DNA of 64,000 bases, from positions 622,001 through 686,000 of the forward strand of contig NC_064038.1 in NCBI RefSeq assembly GCF_932526225.1, read 5' to 3'. Both the position numbers and the translations under genes were made by a program. This DNA is from Nematostella vectensis (taxonomy: Eukaryota > Cnidaria > Anthozoa > Actiniaria > Edwardsiidae). The notes beneath the pieces are model-generated. The model was not told where the DNA came from, did no database searches, and worked only from the letters and a program-made list of their open reading frames with translations. Positions 24,239-36,910 of this stretch are shown here, piece after piece; the first letter of the stretch is position 1, and each line of letters opens with the position of its first letter.

Positions 24239-26246
24239 TCCATTAACATAGTTTTCTATATAATATTGCATATTATTTAATAAGGTATTGACAGCTTTTA
24301 AAAAGTTCAACTGTTTGTAGACACTTAAAAGCCTACAATAAACACTGACTCCAGACATGCGCAGTACTATGCTGCTGCCCCTTTAAAGTAAAATACAGCT
24401 TTACTTAGTCAGCGTAGACAATATTGTGGATTTTGTCAATATTTTAATATGAATATGTCAATATTCTCCCCCCTTACGTCTTTATTTCTATTTATTTTAT
24501 GCTTTTCACATGATACCAAAACAGCGTCTTTTTTCTTCGCTAATTTGATGTCATGTACACAATAAAAGAGATGCGCCCGTGCGCATGGCGAGTCCCCAAG
24601 GGACCCAAGACGCCCAAATAGACCTCTATTTTTTGTCATCCACAATCTCGGCGAGCTGTGCGTGGCGTAACCGTATTACAGGCCTGGGATCCTGGTTATT
24701 ATCCTCCCCATTAATGCGCGGGTTGGGATAACCTTGCAAGAGTGTTGTACAGCATATTCGCTCGGAAATATCGGTGCTTGGGGCCTTCGGGTTCTTTACA
24801 GCCTTCCGTAAAAGCCTTGTGCTGCCATACCGATTGGGTAATCCGTATGTATGGTTTCCGTTTTGTTCTTCAGACCGGGTTCGATCCCAGGCCAATGGGC
24901 TTATTTTTTTAATTCGTTTTTTTTTCTTTGTGCTGGACTTCCTTAATCCTGATAGGTTTTGCGCAAAAATAATAAAAAAAAGTGAGTTTGCAAAATAAGC
25001 TTGCTAGATTTATTGATTATATGTATTCAATTTGTTCCTAGGAAGTTAACAAAAAACACAAAGCAAAGAGTTTGAGGAAGTAAACAAGTATGTGAACTTT
25101 AATGTTCTATTTGAAGGGGTGCATTTTGTACAGGGAAGCATACATAGAATGCTTAACTGGTGGAGAGGGAAGAGGTAAAAGTTTATTGAGCATAATTTCA
25201 ACAATAGCAAGGGGAAGAGAGGGGCACTCTCTTCACACAATATTGCAGTTGTTACCTATTATTAAATAAGTTTGTAACATGTCTTTGTTTATTAAGCAAG
25301 GTCTATTTCTGAGACAAGCAAACTCAAGTAAGGCTGTTGAAATAACAGGTGAGTGTTAAAAGAAAAACAATTATCTGATTAGAAAACTACTGTAGATTCC
25401 TTTGCACCAAAATAAGAACAAACTTCATTTTGTTTGTTATTTATGAGGAACGAGATGAGCTCTACAAAGCCATAAAGAAATATGTATTGCTCATCTAAAT
25501 TATAAAAGTAAATGATAATATTAAAAAAGAACTACTGTAAGTAGTTAGAGTGGTTTTCATTAACCCGTGAAACAAAGTGTGATAGTTAAACGGTAATAGT
25601 TAGTAAAACACAAAAAAGAACAATAGAATCAGATCACCACAAAGTGTAATACGCTAAAGCGTAGTTCACGGGTTAATGAAGGTTTTGACATTTCAACCTT
25701 ACGTCCACATGAAAGTAATGCCTAATATCGAGTGCCCTACAGTAAGTGTTTTGCAGTCAAGTTGTTTTCTGTTAGTAGGTAAAAAAATATTCTAAATAAT
25801 AGTAATCATAGCTATGGTCACCACTTACACATATAGAACTTGTAATGAAAAGAAAGAAAAAATATATATATATGCAGTCAAACAACAGAATTGCATGATA
25901 ACCTTGAATATATTGAATAAAGGACTGCAAAAAACATCTTTTGTACTAGTTGCTTGAATTGACCCTTGGCTATTTTTAGCTGAATTCCCCTCCCCCTCTA
26001 AAAAAGAAAATAATAATAATAATAATAATAGAAGAAAACTAAAAAGAAAACAAATACAACAGAGACCCCCACAAACAATTTTGATTTTTTTTACTTTCCT
26101 TTAAAAGGAGAGTGTCATGGTTAAGAGATTTGCAATAGCTCTAGAGCCCTGACACAATGAACTTCAGTGAAATTCTAATACTGACTTATGAGCTTTTGGT
26201 ACATGTGGGAGACTTTAAACAAAACAAAAAAAATGACCACAAACTG
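24239..26246. repeat. Array unit 13 (2008 bp)
   Basis: Near-copy of unit 6 including the A-interrupted T-run, CAAGGGGAAG and TTCACACAAT. It has the same length as unit 6, which fits a recent block copy. Confidence 0.93.
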
Positions 26247-28016
26247 TCCATTAACATAGTTTTCTATATAATATTGCATATTATTTAATAAGGTATTGAC
26301 AGCTTTTAAAAAGTTCAACTGTTTGTAGACACTTAAAAGCCTGCAATAAACACTGACTCCAGACATGCGCAGTACTATGCTGCTGCCTCTTTAAAGTAAA
26401 ATACAGCTTTACTTAGTCAGCGTAGACAATATTGTGGATTTTGGCAATATTTTAATATGAATATGTCAATATTCTCCCCCCTTACGTCTTTATTTCTATT
26501 TATTTTATGCTTTTCACATGATACCAAAACAGCGTCTTTTTTCTTCGCTAATTTGATGTCATGTACACAATAAAAGAGATGCGCCCGTGCGCATGGCGAG
26601 TCCCCAAGGGACCCAAGACGCCCAAATAGACCTCTATTTTTTGTCATCCACAATCTCGGCGAGCTGTGCGTGGCGTAACCGTATTACAGGCCTGGGATCC
26701 TGGTTATTGTCCTCCCCATTAATGCGCGGGTTGGGATAACCTTGCAAGAGTGTTGCACATAATATTCGCTCGGAAATATCGGTGCTTGGGGCCTTCTAGT
26801 TCTTTACAGCCTTCCGTAAAAGCCTTGTGCTGCCATACCGATTGGGTAATCCGTATGTATGGTTTCCGTTTTGTTCTTCAGACCGGGTTCGATCCCAGGC
26901 CAATGGGCTTTTTTTTTTTTAATTGGTTTTTTTTCTTTGTGCTGGATTTCCTTAATCCTGATAGGTTTTGCACAAAAATAATAAAAAAAGTGAGTTTGCA
27001 AAATAAGCTTGCTAGATTTATTGATTATATGTATTCAATTTGTTCCTAGGAAGTTAACAAAAAACACAAAGCAAAGAGTTTGAGGAAGTAAACAAGCATG
27101 TGAACTTTAATGTTCTATTTGAAGGGGTGCATTTTGTACAGGGAAGCATACATAGAATGCTTAACTGGTGGAGAGGGAAGAGGTAAAAGTTTATTGAGCA
27201 TAATTTCAACAATAGCAGGGGGAAGAGAGGGGCACTCTCTTCATACAATATTGCAGTTGTTACCTATTATTAAATAAGTTTGTAACATGTCTTTGTTTAT
27301 TAAGCAAGGTCTATTTCTGAGACAAGCAAACTCAAGTAAGGCTGTTGAAATAACAGGTGAGTGTTAAAAGAAAAACAATTATCTGATTAGAAAACTACTG
27401 TAGATTCCTTTGCACCAAAATAAGAACAAACTTCATTTTGTTTGTTATTTATGAGGAACGAGATGAGCTCTACAAAGCCATAAAGAAATATGTATTGCTC
27501 ATCTAAATTATACAAGTAAATGATAATATTAAAAAAGAACTACTGTAAGTAATTAGAGTGGTTTTCATTAACCCGTGAAACAAAGTGTGATAGTTAAACG
27601 GTAATAGTTAGTAAAACACAAAAAAGAACAATAGAATCAGATCACCACAAAGTGTAATACGCTAAAGCGTAGTTCACGGGTTAATGAAGGTTTTGACATT
27701 TCAACCTTACATCCACATGAAAGTAATGCCTAATATCGAGTGCCCTACAGTAAGTGTTTTGCAGTCAAGTTGTTTTGTGTTAGTAGGTAAAAAAATATTC
27801 TAAATAATAGTAATCATAGCTATGGTCACCACTTACACATATAGAACTTGTAATGAAAAGAAAGAAAAAATATATATATATGCAGTCAAACAACAGAATT
27901 GCATGATAACCTTGAATATATTGAATAAAGGACTGCAAAAAACATCTTTTGTACTAGTTGCTTGAATTGACCCTTGGCTATTTTTAGCTGAATTCTCCTC
28001 CCCCTCTAAAAAAGAA

Positions 28017-28068
<52 letters not shown>

Positions 28069-28285
28069 GAAGAAAACTAAAAAGAAAACAAATACAACAG
28101 AGACCCCCACCAACAATTTTGATTTTTTTTTACTTTCCTTTAAAAGGGGAGTGTCATGGTTAAGAGATTTGCAATAGCTCTAGAGCCCTGACACAATGAA
28201 CTTCAGTGAAATTCTAATACTGACTTATGAGCTTTTGGTACATGTGGGAGACTTTAAACAAAACAAAAAAAATGACCACAAACTG
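26247..28285. repeat. Array unit 14 (2039 bp)
   Basis: Near-copy of unit 7. Private changes are CCTTCTAGTTC near 26793, a two-base change that removes the CCTTCGGG tetraloop motif, and CTGGATTTCC near 26942. The AAT tract is a few copies longer than in unit 7. Confidence 0.93.
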
Positions 28286-30054
28286 TCCATTAACATAGTT
28301 TTCTATATAATATTGCATATTATTTAATAAGGTATTGACAGCTTTTAAAAAGTTCAACTGTTTGTAGACACTTAAAAGCCTACAATAAACACTGACTCCA
28401 GACATGCGCAGTACTATGCTGCTGCCCCTTTAAAGTAAAATACAGCTTTACTTAGTCAGCGTAGACAATGTTGTGGATTTTGGCAATATTTTAATATGAA
28501 TATGTCAATATTCTCCCCCCTTACGTCTTTATTTCTATTTATTTTATGCTTTTCACATGATACCAAAACAGCGTCATTTTTCTTCGCTAATTTGATGTCA
28601 TGTACACAATAAAAGAGATGCGCCCGTGCGCATGGCGAGTCCCCAAGGGACCCAAGACGCCCAAATAGACCTCTATTTTTTGTCATCTACAATCTCGGCG
28701 AGCTGTGCGTGGCGTAACCGTATTACAGGCCTGGGATCCTGGTTATTGTCCTCCCCATTAATGCGCGGGTTGGGATAACCTTGCAAGAGTGTTGTACAGC
28801 ATATTCGCTCGGAAATATCGGTGCTTGGGGCCTTCGGGTTCTTTACAGCCTTCCGTAAAAGCCTTGTGCTGCCATACCGATTGGGTAATCCGTATGTATG
28901 GTTTCCGTTTTGTTCTTCAGACCGGGTTCGATCCCAGGCCAATGGGCTTTTTTTTTTAATTCGTTTTTTTTTCTTTGTGCTGGACTTCCTTAATCCTGAT
29001 AGGTTTTGCGCAAAAATAATAAAAAAAGTGAGTTTGCAAAATAAGCTTGCTAGATTTATTGATTATATGTATTCAATTTGTTCCTAGGAAGTTAACAAAA
29101 AACACAAAGCAAAGAGTTTGAGGAAGTAAACAAGTATGTGAACTTTAATGTTCTATTTGAAGGGGTGCATTTTGTACAGGGAAGCATACATAGAATGCTT
29201 AACTGGTGGAGAGGGAAGAGGTAAAAGTTTATTGAGCATAATTTCAACAATAGCAGGGGGAAGAGAGGGGCACTCTCTTCATACAATATTGCAGTTGTTA
29301 CCTATTATTAAATAAGTTTGTAACATGTCTTTGTTTATTAAGCAAGGTCTATTTCTGAGACAAGCAAACTCAAGTAAGGCTGTTGAAATAACAGGTGAGT
29401 GTTAAAAGAAAAACAATTATCTGATTAGAAAACTACTGTAGATTCCTTTGCACCAAAATAAGAACAAACTTCATTTTGTTTGTTATTTATGAGGAACGAG
29501 ATGAGCTCTACAAAGCCATAAAGAAATATGTATTGCTCATCTAAATTATACAAGTAAATGATAATATTAAAAAAGAACTACTGTAAGTAATTAGAGTGGT
29601 TTTCATTAACCCGTGAAACAAAGTGTGATAGTTAAACGGTAATAGTTAGTAAAACACAAAAAAGAACAATATAATCAGATCACCACAAAGTGTAATACGC
29701 TAAAGCGTAGTTCACGGGTTAATGAAGGTTTTGACATTTCAACCTTACGTCCACATGAAAGTAATGCCTAATATCGAGTGCCCTACAGTAAGTGTTTTGC
29801 AGTCAAGTTGTTTTCTGTTAGTAGGTAAAAAAATATTCTAAATAATAGTAATCATAGCTATGGTCACCACTTACACATATAGAACTTGTAATGAAAAGAA
29901 AGAAAAAATATATATATATGCAGTCAAACAACAGAATTGCATGATAACCTTGAATATATTGAATAAAGGACTGCAAAAAACATCTTTTGTACTAGTTGCT
30001 TGAATTGACCCTTGGCTATTTTTAGCTGAATTCCCCTCCCCCTCTAAAAAAGAA

Positions 30055-30097
<43 letters not shown>

Positions 30098-30315
30098 GAA
30101 GAAAACTAAAAAGAAAACAAATACAACAGAGACCCCCACCAACAATTTTGATTTTTTTTTACTTTCCTTTAAAAGGGGCGTGTCATGGTTAAGAGATTTG
30201 CAATAGCTCTAGAGCCCTGACACAATGAACTTCAGTGAAATTCTAATACTGACTTATGAGCTTTTGGTACATGTGGGAGACTTTAAACAAAACAAAAAAA
30301 AATGACCACAAACTG
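28286..30315. repeat. Array unit 15 (2030 bp), end of second copy of 14.14-kb block
   Basis: Matches unit 8 up to about 29.85 kb, then has the unit 10 type end (long AAT tract, GGGGCGTGTC near 30177). A private ACAATATAATCAG lies inside the MITE-like insert near 29667. Confidence 0.93.
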
Positions 30316-31975
30316 TCCATTAACATAGTTTTCTATATAATATTGCATATTATTTAATAAGGTATTGACAGCTTTTAAAAAGTTCAACTGTTTGTAGACA
30401 CTTAAAAGCCTACAATAAACACTGACTCCAGACATGCGCAGTACTATGCTGCTGCCCCTTTAAAGTAAAATACAGCTTTACTTAGTCAGCGTAGACAATG
30501 TTGTGGATTTTGGCAATATTTTAATATGAATATGTCAATATTCTCCCCCCTTACGTCTTTATTTCTATTTATTTTATGCTTTTCACATGATACCAAAACA
30601 GCGTCATTTTTCTTCGCTAATTTGATGTCATGTACACAATAAAAGAGATGCGCCAGTGCGCATGGCGAGTCCCCAAGGGACCCAAAACGCCCAAATAGAC
30701 CTCTATTTTTTGTCATCTACAATCTCGGCGAGCTGTGCGTGGCGTAACCGTATTACAGGCCTGGGATCCTGGTTATTGTCCTCCCCATTAATGCGCGGGT
30801 TGGGATAACCTTGCAAGAGTGTTGTACAGCATATTCGCTCGGAAATATCGGTGCTTGGGGCCTTCGGGTTCTTTACAGCCTTCCGTAAAAGCCTTGTGCT
30901 GCCATACCGATTGGGTAATCCGTATGTATGGTTTCCGTTTTGTTCTTCAGACCGGGTTCGATCCCAGGCCAATGGGCTTTTTTTTTTTAATTCGTTTTTT
31001 TTTCTTTGTGCTGGACTTCCTTAATCCTGATAGGTTTTGCGCAAAAATAATAAAAAAAAGTGAGTTTGCAAAATAAGCTTGCTAGATTTATTGATTATAT
31101 GTATTCAATTTGTTCCTAGGAAGTTAACAAAAAACACAAAGCAAAGAGTTTGAGGAAGTAAACAAGTATGTGAACTTTAATGTTCTATTTGAAGGGGTGC
31201 ATTTTGTACAGGGAAGCATACATAGAATGCTTAACTGGTGGAGAGGGAAGAGGTAAAAGTTTATTGAGCATAATTTCAACAATAGCAGGGGGAAGAGAGG
31301 GGCACTCTCTTCATACAATATTGCAGTTGTTACCTATTATTAAATAAGTTTGTAACATGTCTTTGTTTATTAAGCAAGGTCTATTTCTGAGACAAGCAAA
31401 CTCAAGTAAGGCTGTTGAAATAACAGGTGAGTGTTAAAAGAAAAACAATTATCTGATTAGAAAACTACTGTAGATTCCTTTGCACCAAAATAAGAACAAA
31501 CTTCATTTTGTTTGTTATTTATGAGGAACGAGATGAGCTCTACAAAGCCATAAAGAAATATGTATTGCTCATCTAAATTATACAAGTAAATGATAATATT
31601 AAAAAAGAACTACTGTAAGTAATTAGAGTGGTTTTCATTAACCCGTGAAACAAAGTGTGATAGTTAAACGGTAATAGTTAGTAAAACACAAAAAAGAACA
31701 ATAGAATCAGATCACCACAAAGTGTAATACGCTAAAGCGTAGTTCACGGGTTAATGAAGGTTTTGACATTTCAACCTTACGTCCACATGAAAGTAATGCC
31801 TAATATCGAGTGCCCTACAGTAAGTGTTTTGCAGTCAAGTTGTTTTCTGTTAGTAGGTAAAAAAATATTCTAAATAATAGTAATCATAGCTATGGTCACC
31901 ACTTACACATATAGAACTTGTAATGAAAAGAAAGAAAAAATATATATATATAATATAATATATATAAGCGCCTGC

Positions 31976-31989
31976 ACCCGCGAACGGGT
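31976..31989 (-). other. 3' UTR hairpin of the retrotransposon
   Basis: On the minus strand ACCCG-TTCG-CGGGT is a perfect 5-bp stem with a TTCG loop. It lies 17 bp after the ORF stop codon and about 10 bp before the AT tail. In several non-LTR families a 3' stem-loop is the site where reverse transcriptase recognises its own RNA, so this is a reasonable candidate for that role. The role is inferred from position only. Confidence 0.45.
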
Positions 31990-32005
31990 ATAACACAGTT
32001 TGTAT

Positions 32006-34516
32006 TTAACTGTTCTCCGCCCTTTTACGGCGAGCTTCCCTTTGTTTTAAATATGTTTCATATCTTCTTTTGTCGTATGACGTGCAGATGTTATTTGTGA
32101 TCGCCCTCCATTCCTTTCTATTATGTACATGATAGTTCCACGCTTCAAGGACGCATCCAATTTTGAGGTCTTTTTTCAAAATGTCCTTGAATCTTAGTTT
32201 AGGACGACCAACTGGGCGAGACCCGTGTTCTAGCTCCGAAAATAACAGCTGCTTAGGCACTCTGTCATCGTCCATTCGGCAGAGGTGACCAAGCCAGCGG
32301 AGACGATTTCTAGCTAATTTTGTTTCAATATCATCTACGTTTGCGCGACGGAGGATGTCTTCATTGCTTATATAGTCATCCCACTTGATCTTGAGGATTA
32401 GGCGTAGATGGCGTTGTTGCAGAGTACGAAGTTCTCTAACTTCATGCTGATATACAGTCCATGTCTCACTACCGTACAATAAGAGAGGCATTAGACATTG
32501 ATTATAAACAGCGATCTTGGTTGGTACAGTGAGATCACGTGAGTCGAAAACTCTCTTTCGAAGGCGACCATAAGCACATGATACAGCTTGTATACGAGAT
32601 GTGAGCTCCGCTCTCATTGAGCAGTCACTTGACAGGATACTACCAAGGTATTTAAAGTGAGTAACATTGACCAGCTTAATGCCATCAACATAAAAGTCGG
32701 CAGTATTACCAATACACATAGTCTCCGTCTTTTTAGTGTTAATGCGCATCCCCATTCTCTTAGCAAGTTCATTGTACGATGTAAGTAAAGACTGCAGACC
32801 CTCTGGGGTATCGCTAAATAAGGCGATATCGTCAGCGTACTGTGCCTCCCTGATGAATTCCGTAAGGACTTTTGTTTTTGCTTTGAGCCTGCGAAGATCG
32901 AAGAGATTACCATCAAATCGGAATCTTATCTTGATGCTGCAGGTGTGTTCAATTTTATTAAAGGCCAACCAGAGCAGGACAGCAGCGTAGATGCCAAATA
33001 GAGTTGGTGCTAACTTACATCCTTGCTTGACGCCACAGTTGTATTCAAATGCTCGAGTTAGCTCTCCGTCTACAATTAGCCTAGCATGAACATCAGAATA
33101 TAGCTTCTTTATTATACTTATGAACTTTGGTGGGCATCCTAGTTTGCCAAGGATCGAAAAGAGAAGTTCACGATTGACAGTGTCGAAGGCTTTCACAAAG
33201 TCTACAAAGACTATATACATGTTGTTACGTTGCTCTCTGGTCTTTTCCATAAGCTGACGAAGAGTGAATATGCCATCAATAGTGCCCCTACCAGCTCGGT
33301 ACCCTGACTGGGACTGGGGATATATAAATTCCGCAAGCAGCTGTAGTCTTTGCAAGATGATATCTGCGAATATTTTCCCCACGACGCTTAGTAGTGATAT
33401 TCCCCTGTAGTTTCCACATTCGCTTCTGTCGCCCTTCTTAAATAAAATGGTGATAATTGCATCTTTCCACACTTGAGGAATGATTTCAGACGCCCAGATG
33501 ATGTTAAAGAGGATGAGAAGAAAAGCTCTCAGGCAGCGACCACCATAAACAATGACTTCTGGAAGGACACCATCAAAACCAGGGCTCTTCCCAAGTTTGG
33601 TGTTTGAAATGGCTTTTTCCAGCTCCTGGTCTGTAACAGGATCATCCATAGACTGCATGATTGGTAATTGGTCAAGTTCGTCCACGATTTTTAAGTCAAC
33701 ATCACTCGGGAGATTTAGCAAATCACTAAAGTGCTCCACCCATCTACCTTTGACTTCTATGGAATCAGCCAAAAGAGTGCCTTCTTTAGAGCGAACAGGA
33801 TGAGAATTTCTTGATCTTGGGCCATAGACTGCATTCAAGGTAGCATAGAACTCTCTTGGATTTTTTGTTTGAGAAAAATGCTCAGCTTCTTCAGCTTTCT
33901 TTTGAAACCATGCATCCTTGATTTGTCTGATACGTGTTCTTAACGAGTGCCTGTCAAGGCTTTTGTTTTGAAGTAAGTTTCGAATTTCCTCATCTTGGTC
34001 ATCAAACCAGTCATTTTGGATCCTCTTTTTCCTTTCGAAAACATGGTTTGCAGCTTGTTGAAGAATATCTTGCAGATCTTCGAAATCGTTCTTACAAGCA
34101 GGAATTTTCTCATCTAAAAACTGAACGAGCTTCACTTTCTTATCGTCATTGAGACGAGTGTCTAGCTTTTTCGGGGGTCTTGAGATATTCTTCTTGCGCT
34201 TCAATGGAAAAGCACAATTAGACACTAAAAGCTTGTGGTCCGTGAAACAGTCGGCAGCTTGATTGACTTTGGTTACTTTAATAAAAGGCTTAGCAGCTTG
34301 ATTGGCTAGCACATGATCGACTTGGTGCCAGTGCTTAGAGCGGAGGTGTTGCCACGTGTTCTTCAAGCTATCCTTTAATTGAAACATTGTACCCATGACA
34401 CTTAGCTGCAACCGAGTGCAAAACTCAAGGAGCATGAGGCCATTCGAGTTCATCTTTCCAACACCGTGCTTACCGATAACATCAGGCCAGGATTTGTAGT
34501 CTTGACCCACACGAGG
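32006..34516 (-). CDS. Reverse transcriptase ORF of non-LTR retrotransposon, 5'-truncated
   Basis: This is the replication polyprotein of a non-LTR retrotransposon, which nicks target DNA and reverse-transcribes the element RNA in place. The frame is open from the junction; the GTG at 34510-34508 is not a convincing start, and an in-frame TGA (34519-34517) sits at the junction. Counting from that GTG there are 834 residues. Residues 1-100 are the end of the APE domain (QVDH at 63-66, TDH at 90-92); the first catalytic residues are missing. RT motifs follow: GKSPGFDGV (307-315), NYRGISLL (367-374), SGYRAGRG (402-409), DFVKAFD (437-443), GVKQGC (493-498) and catalytic YADD (558-561; 32828-32839). 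The C-terminal part has YGSETW (679-684), LRWLGH (737-742) and GRPKLRFKD (768-776), and ends basic. No frameshift or internal stop is seen, so the insertion looks young, but without a promoter or nuclease it is probably dead. Confidence 0.9.
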   Translation of the reverse strand, partial: PRVGQDYKSWPDVIGKHGVGKMNSNGLMLLEFCTRLQLSVMGTMFQLKDSLKNTWQHLRSKHWHQVDHVLANQAAKPFIKVTKVNQAADCFTDHKLLVSNCAFPLKRKKNISRPPKKLDTRLNDDKKVKLVQFLDEKIPACKNDFEDLQDILQQAANHVFERKKRIQNDWFDDQDEEIRNLLQNKSLDRHSLRTRIRQIKDAWFQKKAEEAEHFSQTKNPREFYATLNAVYGPRSRNSHPVRSKEGTLLADSIEVKGRWVEHFSDLLNLPSDVDLKIVDELDQLPIMQSMDDPVTDQELEKAISNTKLGKSPGFDGVLPEVIVYGGRCLRAFLLILFNIIWASEIIPQVWKDAIITILFKKGDRSECGNYRGISLLSVVGKIFADIILQRLQLLAEFIYPQSQSGYRAGRGTIDGIFTLRQLMEKTREQRNNMYIVFVDFVKAFDTVNRELLFSILGKLGCPPKFISIIKKLYSDVHARLIVDGELTRAFEYNCGVKQGCKLAPTLFGIYAAVLLWLAFNKIEHTCSIKIRFRFDGNLFDLRRLKAKTKVLTEFIREAQYADDIALFSDTPEGLQSLLTSYNELAKRMGMRINTKKTETMCIGNTADFYVDGIKLVNVTHFKYLGSILSSDCSMRAELTSRIQAVSCAYGRLRKRVFDSRDLTVPTKIAVYNQCLMPLLLYGSETWTVYQHEVRELRTLQQRHLRLILKIKWDDYISNEDILRRANVDDIETKLARNRLRWLGHLCRMDDDRVPKQLLFSELEHGSRPVGRPKLRFKDILKKDLKIGCVLEAWNYHVHNRKEWRAITNNICTSYDKRRYETYLKQREARRKRAENS

Positions 34517-34903
34517 TCATATATATATGCAGTCAAACAACAGAATTGCATGATAACCTTGAATATATTGAATAAAGGACTGCAAAAAACATCTTTTGTA
34601 CTAGTTGCTTGAATTGACCCTTGGCTATTTTTAGCTGAATTCCCCTCCCCCTCTAAAAAAGAAAATAATAATAATAATAATAATAGAAGAAAACTAAAAA
34701 GAAAACAAATACAACAGAGACCCCCACCAACAATTTTGATTTTTTTTTACTTTCCTTTAAAAGGGGAGTGTCATGGTTAAGAGATTTGCAATAGCTCTAG
34801 AGCCCTGACACAATGAACTTCAGTGAAATTCTAATACTGACTTATGAGCTTTTGGTACATGTGGGAGACTTTAAACAAAACAAAAAAAAATGACCACAAA
34901 CTG

Positions 34904-36910
34904 TCCATTAACATAGTTTTCTATATAATATTGCATATTATTTAATAAGGTATTGACAGCTTTTAAAAAGTTCAACTGTTTGTAGACACTTAAAAGCCTA
35001 CAATAAACACTGACTCCAGACATTCGCAGTACTATGCTGCTGCCCCTTTAAAGTAAAATACAGCTTTACTTAGTCAGCGTAGACAATATTGTGGATTTTG
35101 GCAGTATTTTAATATGAATATGTCAATATTCTTTCCCCTTACGTCTTTATTTCTATTTATTTTATGCTTTTCATATGATACCAAAACAGCGTCTTTTTTC
35201 TTCGCTAATTTGATGTCATGTACACAATAAAAGAGATGCGCCCGTGCGCATGGCGAGTCCCCAAGGGACCCAAGACGCCCAAATAGACCTCTATTTTTTG
35301 TCATCCACAATCTCGGCGAGCTGTGCGTGGCGTAACCGTATTACAGGCCTGGGATCCTGGTTATTGTCCTCCCCATTAATGCGCGGGTTGGGATAACCTT
35401 GCAAGAGTGTTGTACATCATATTCGCTCGGAAATATCGGTGCTTGGGGCCTTCGGGTTCTTTACAGCCTTCCGTAAAAGCCTTGTGCTGCCATACCGATT
35501 GGGTAATCCGTATGTATGGTTTCCGTTTTGTTCTTCAGACCGGGTTCGATCCCAGGCCAATGGGCTTTTTTTTTTTTAATTGGTTTTTTTTCTTTGTGCT
35601 GGACTTCCTTAATCCTGATAGGTTTTGCGCAAAAATAATAAAAAAAGTGAGTTTGCAAAATAAGCTTGCTAGATTTATTGATTATATGTATTCAATTTGT
35701 TCCTAGGAAGTTAACAAAAAACACAAAGCAAAGAGTTTGAGGAAGTAAACAAGTATGTGAACTTTAATGTTCTATTTGAAGGGGTGCATTTTGTACAGGG
35801 AAGCATACATAGAATGCTTAACTGGTGGAGAGGGAAGAGGTAAAAGTTTATTGAGCATAATTTCAACAATAGCAGGGGGAAGAGAGGGGCACTCTCTTCA
35901 TACAATATTGCAGTTGTTACCTTTTATTAAATAAGTTTGTAACATGTCTTTGTTTATTAAGCAAGGTCTATTTCTGAGACAAGCAAACTCAAGTAAGGCT
36001 GTTGAAATAACAGGTGAGTGTTAAAAGAAAAACAATTATCTGATTAGAAAACTACTGTAGATTCCTTTGCACCAAAATAAGAACAAACTTCATTTTGTTT
36101 GTTATTTATGAGGAACGAGATGAGCTCTACAAAGCCATAAAGAAATATGTATTGCTCATCTAAATTATACAAGTAAATGATAATATTAAAAAAGAACTAC
36201 TGTAAGTAGTTAGAGTGGTTTTCATTAACCCGTGAAACAAAGTGTGATAGTTAAACGGTAATAGTTAGTAAAACACAAAAAAGAACAATAGAATCAGATC
36301 ACCACAAAGTGTAATACGCTAAAGCGTAGTTCACGGGTTAATGAAGGTTTTGACATTTCAACCTTACGTCCACATGAAAGTAATGCCTAATATCGAGTGC
36401 CCTACAGTAAGTGTTTTGCAGTCAAGTTGTTTTCTGTTAGTAGGTAAAAAAATATTCTAAATAATAGTAATCATAGCTATGGTCACCACTTACACATATA
36501 GAACTTGTAATGAAAAGAAAGAAAAAATATATATATATGCAGTCAAACAACAGAATTGCATGATAACCTTGAATATATTGAATAAAGGACTGCAAAAAAC
36601 ATCTTTTGTACTAGTTGCTTGAATTGACCCTTGGCTATTTTTAGATGAATTCCCCTCCCCCTCTAAAAAAGAAAATAATAATAATAATAATAATAAAAGA
36701 AAACTAAAAAGAAAACAAATACAACAGAGACCCCCACCAACAATTTTGATTTTTTTTACTTTCCTTTAAAAGGAGAGTGTCATGGTTAAGAGATTTGCAA
36801 TAGCTCTAGAGCCCTGACACAATGAACTTCAGTGAAATTCTAATACTGACTTATGAGCTTTTGGTACATGTGGGAGACTTTAAACAAAACAAAAAAATGA
36901 CCACAAACTG
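34904..36910. repeat. Array unit 17 (2007 bp)
   Basis: Carries a cluster of private changes within about 150 bp: CATTCGCAG near 35022, GGCAGTATTTT near 35100, ATTCTTTCCCC near 35129 and TTCATATGATACC near 35171. The second half (TTAGATGAATTC near 36641, AATAAAAGAAAAC near 36691) is shared with unit 18. Confidence 0.93.

Larger units (their letters stand above)
20750..29900. repeat. 14.14-kb-spaced higher-order duplication, copy 2
   Basis: Second copy of the block in units 4-8. Only a few private substitutions separate it from copy 1 (units 12, 14 and 15 list them), and tract lengths differ slightly, so the duplication is recent compared with divergence among neighbouring units. Confidence 0.85.
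31952..34518 (-). mobile_element. 5'-truncated APE-type non-LTR retrotransposon (RTE-like)
   Basis: An insert of about 2.57 kb interrupts unit 16. It encodes on the minus strand the end of an APE endonuclease and a complete reverse transcriptase. There are no LTRs. The 5' end of the element is at about 34518, directly against the (TA)n tract. The 3' end, after a very short 3' UTR of about 40 bp, runs into an AT-only tail (about 31952-31966) that merges with the host TA tract, so exact ends and target-site duplication cannot be fixed. A short 3' UTR and a simple-repeat tail without poly(A) fit RTE-type elements; the clade is inferred. No other unit has this insert. Confidence 0.9.
30316..34903. 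repeat. Array unit 16 (4588 bp), split by a retrotransposon
   Basis: A normal unit about 2.02 kb long once the insert is removed. The left part is 30316 to about 31951 and the right part about 34519 to 34903. The left part starts with the rare unit 11 haplotype (GCGCCAGTGCGC near 30650) and includes an ordinary GC-rich block and MITE-like insert. The split falls in the (TA)n tract. Confidence 0.94.

Noticed and set aside
32614-34152. Other frames over the retrotransposon, such as plus-strand 32736-32990, 33552-33803 and 33934-34152
   Set aside because: They are shadows of the reverse transcriptase frame, with no independent domain or motif.
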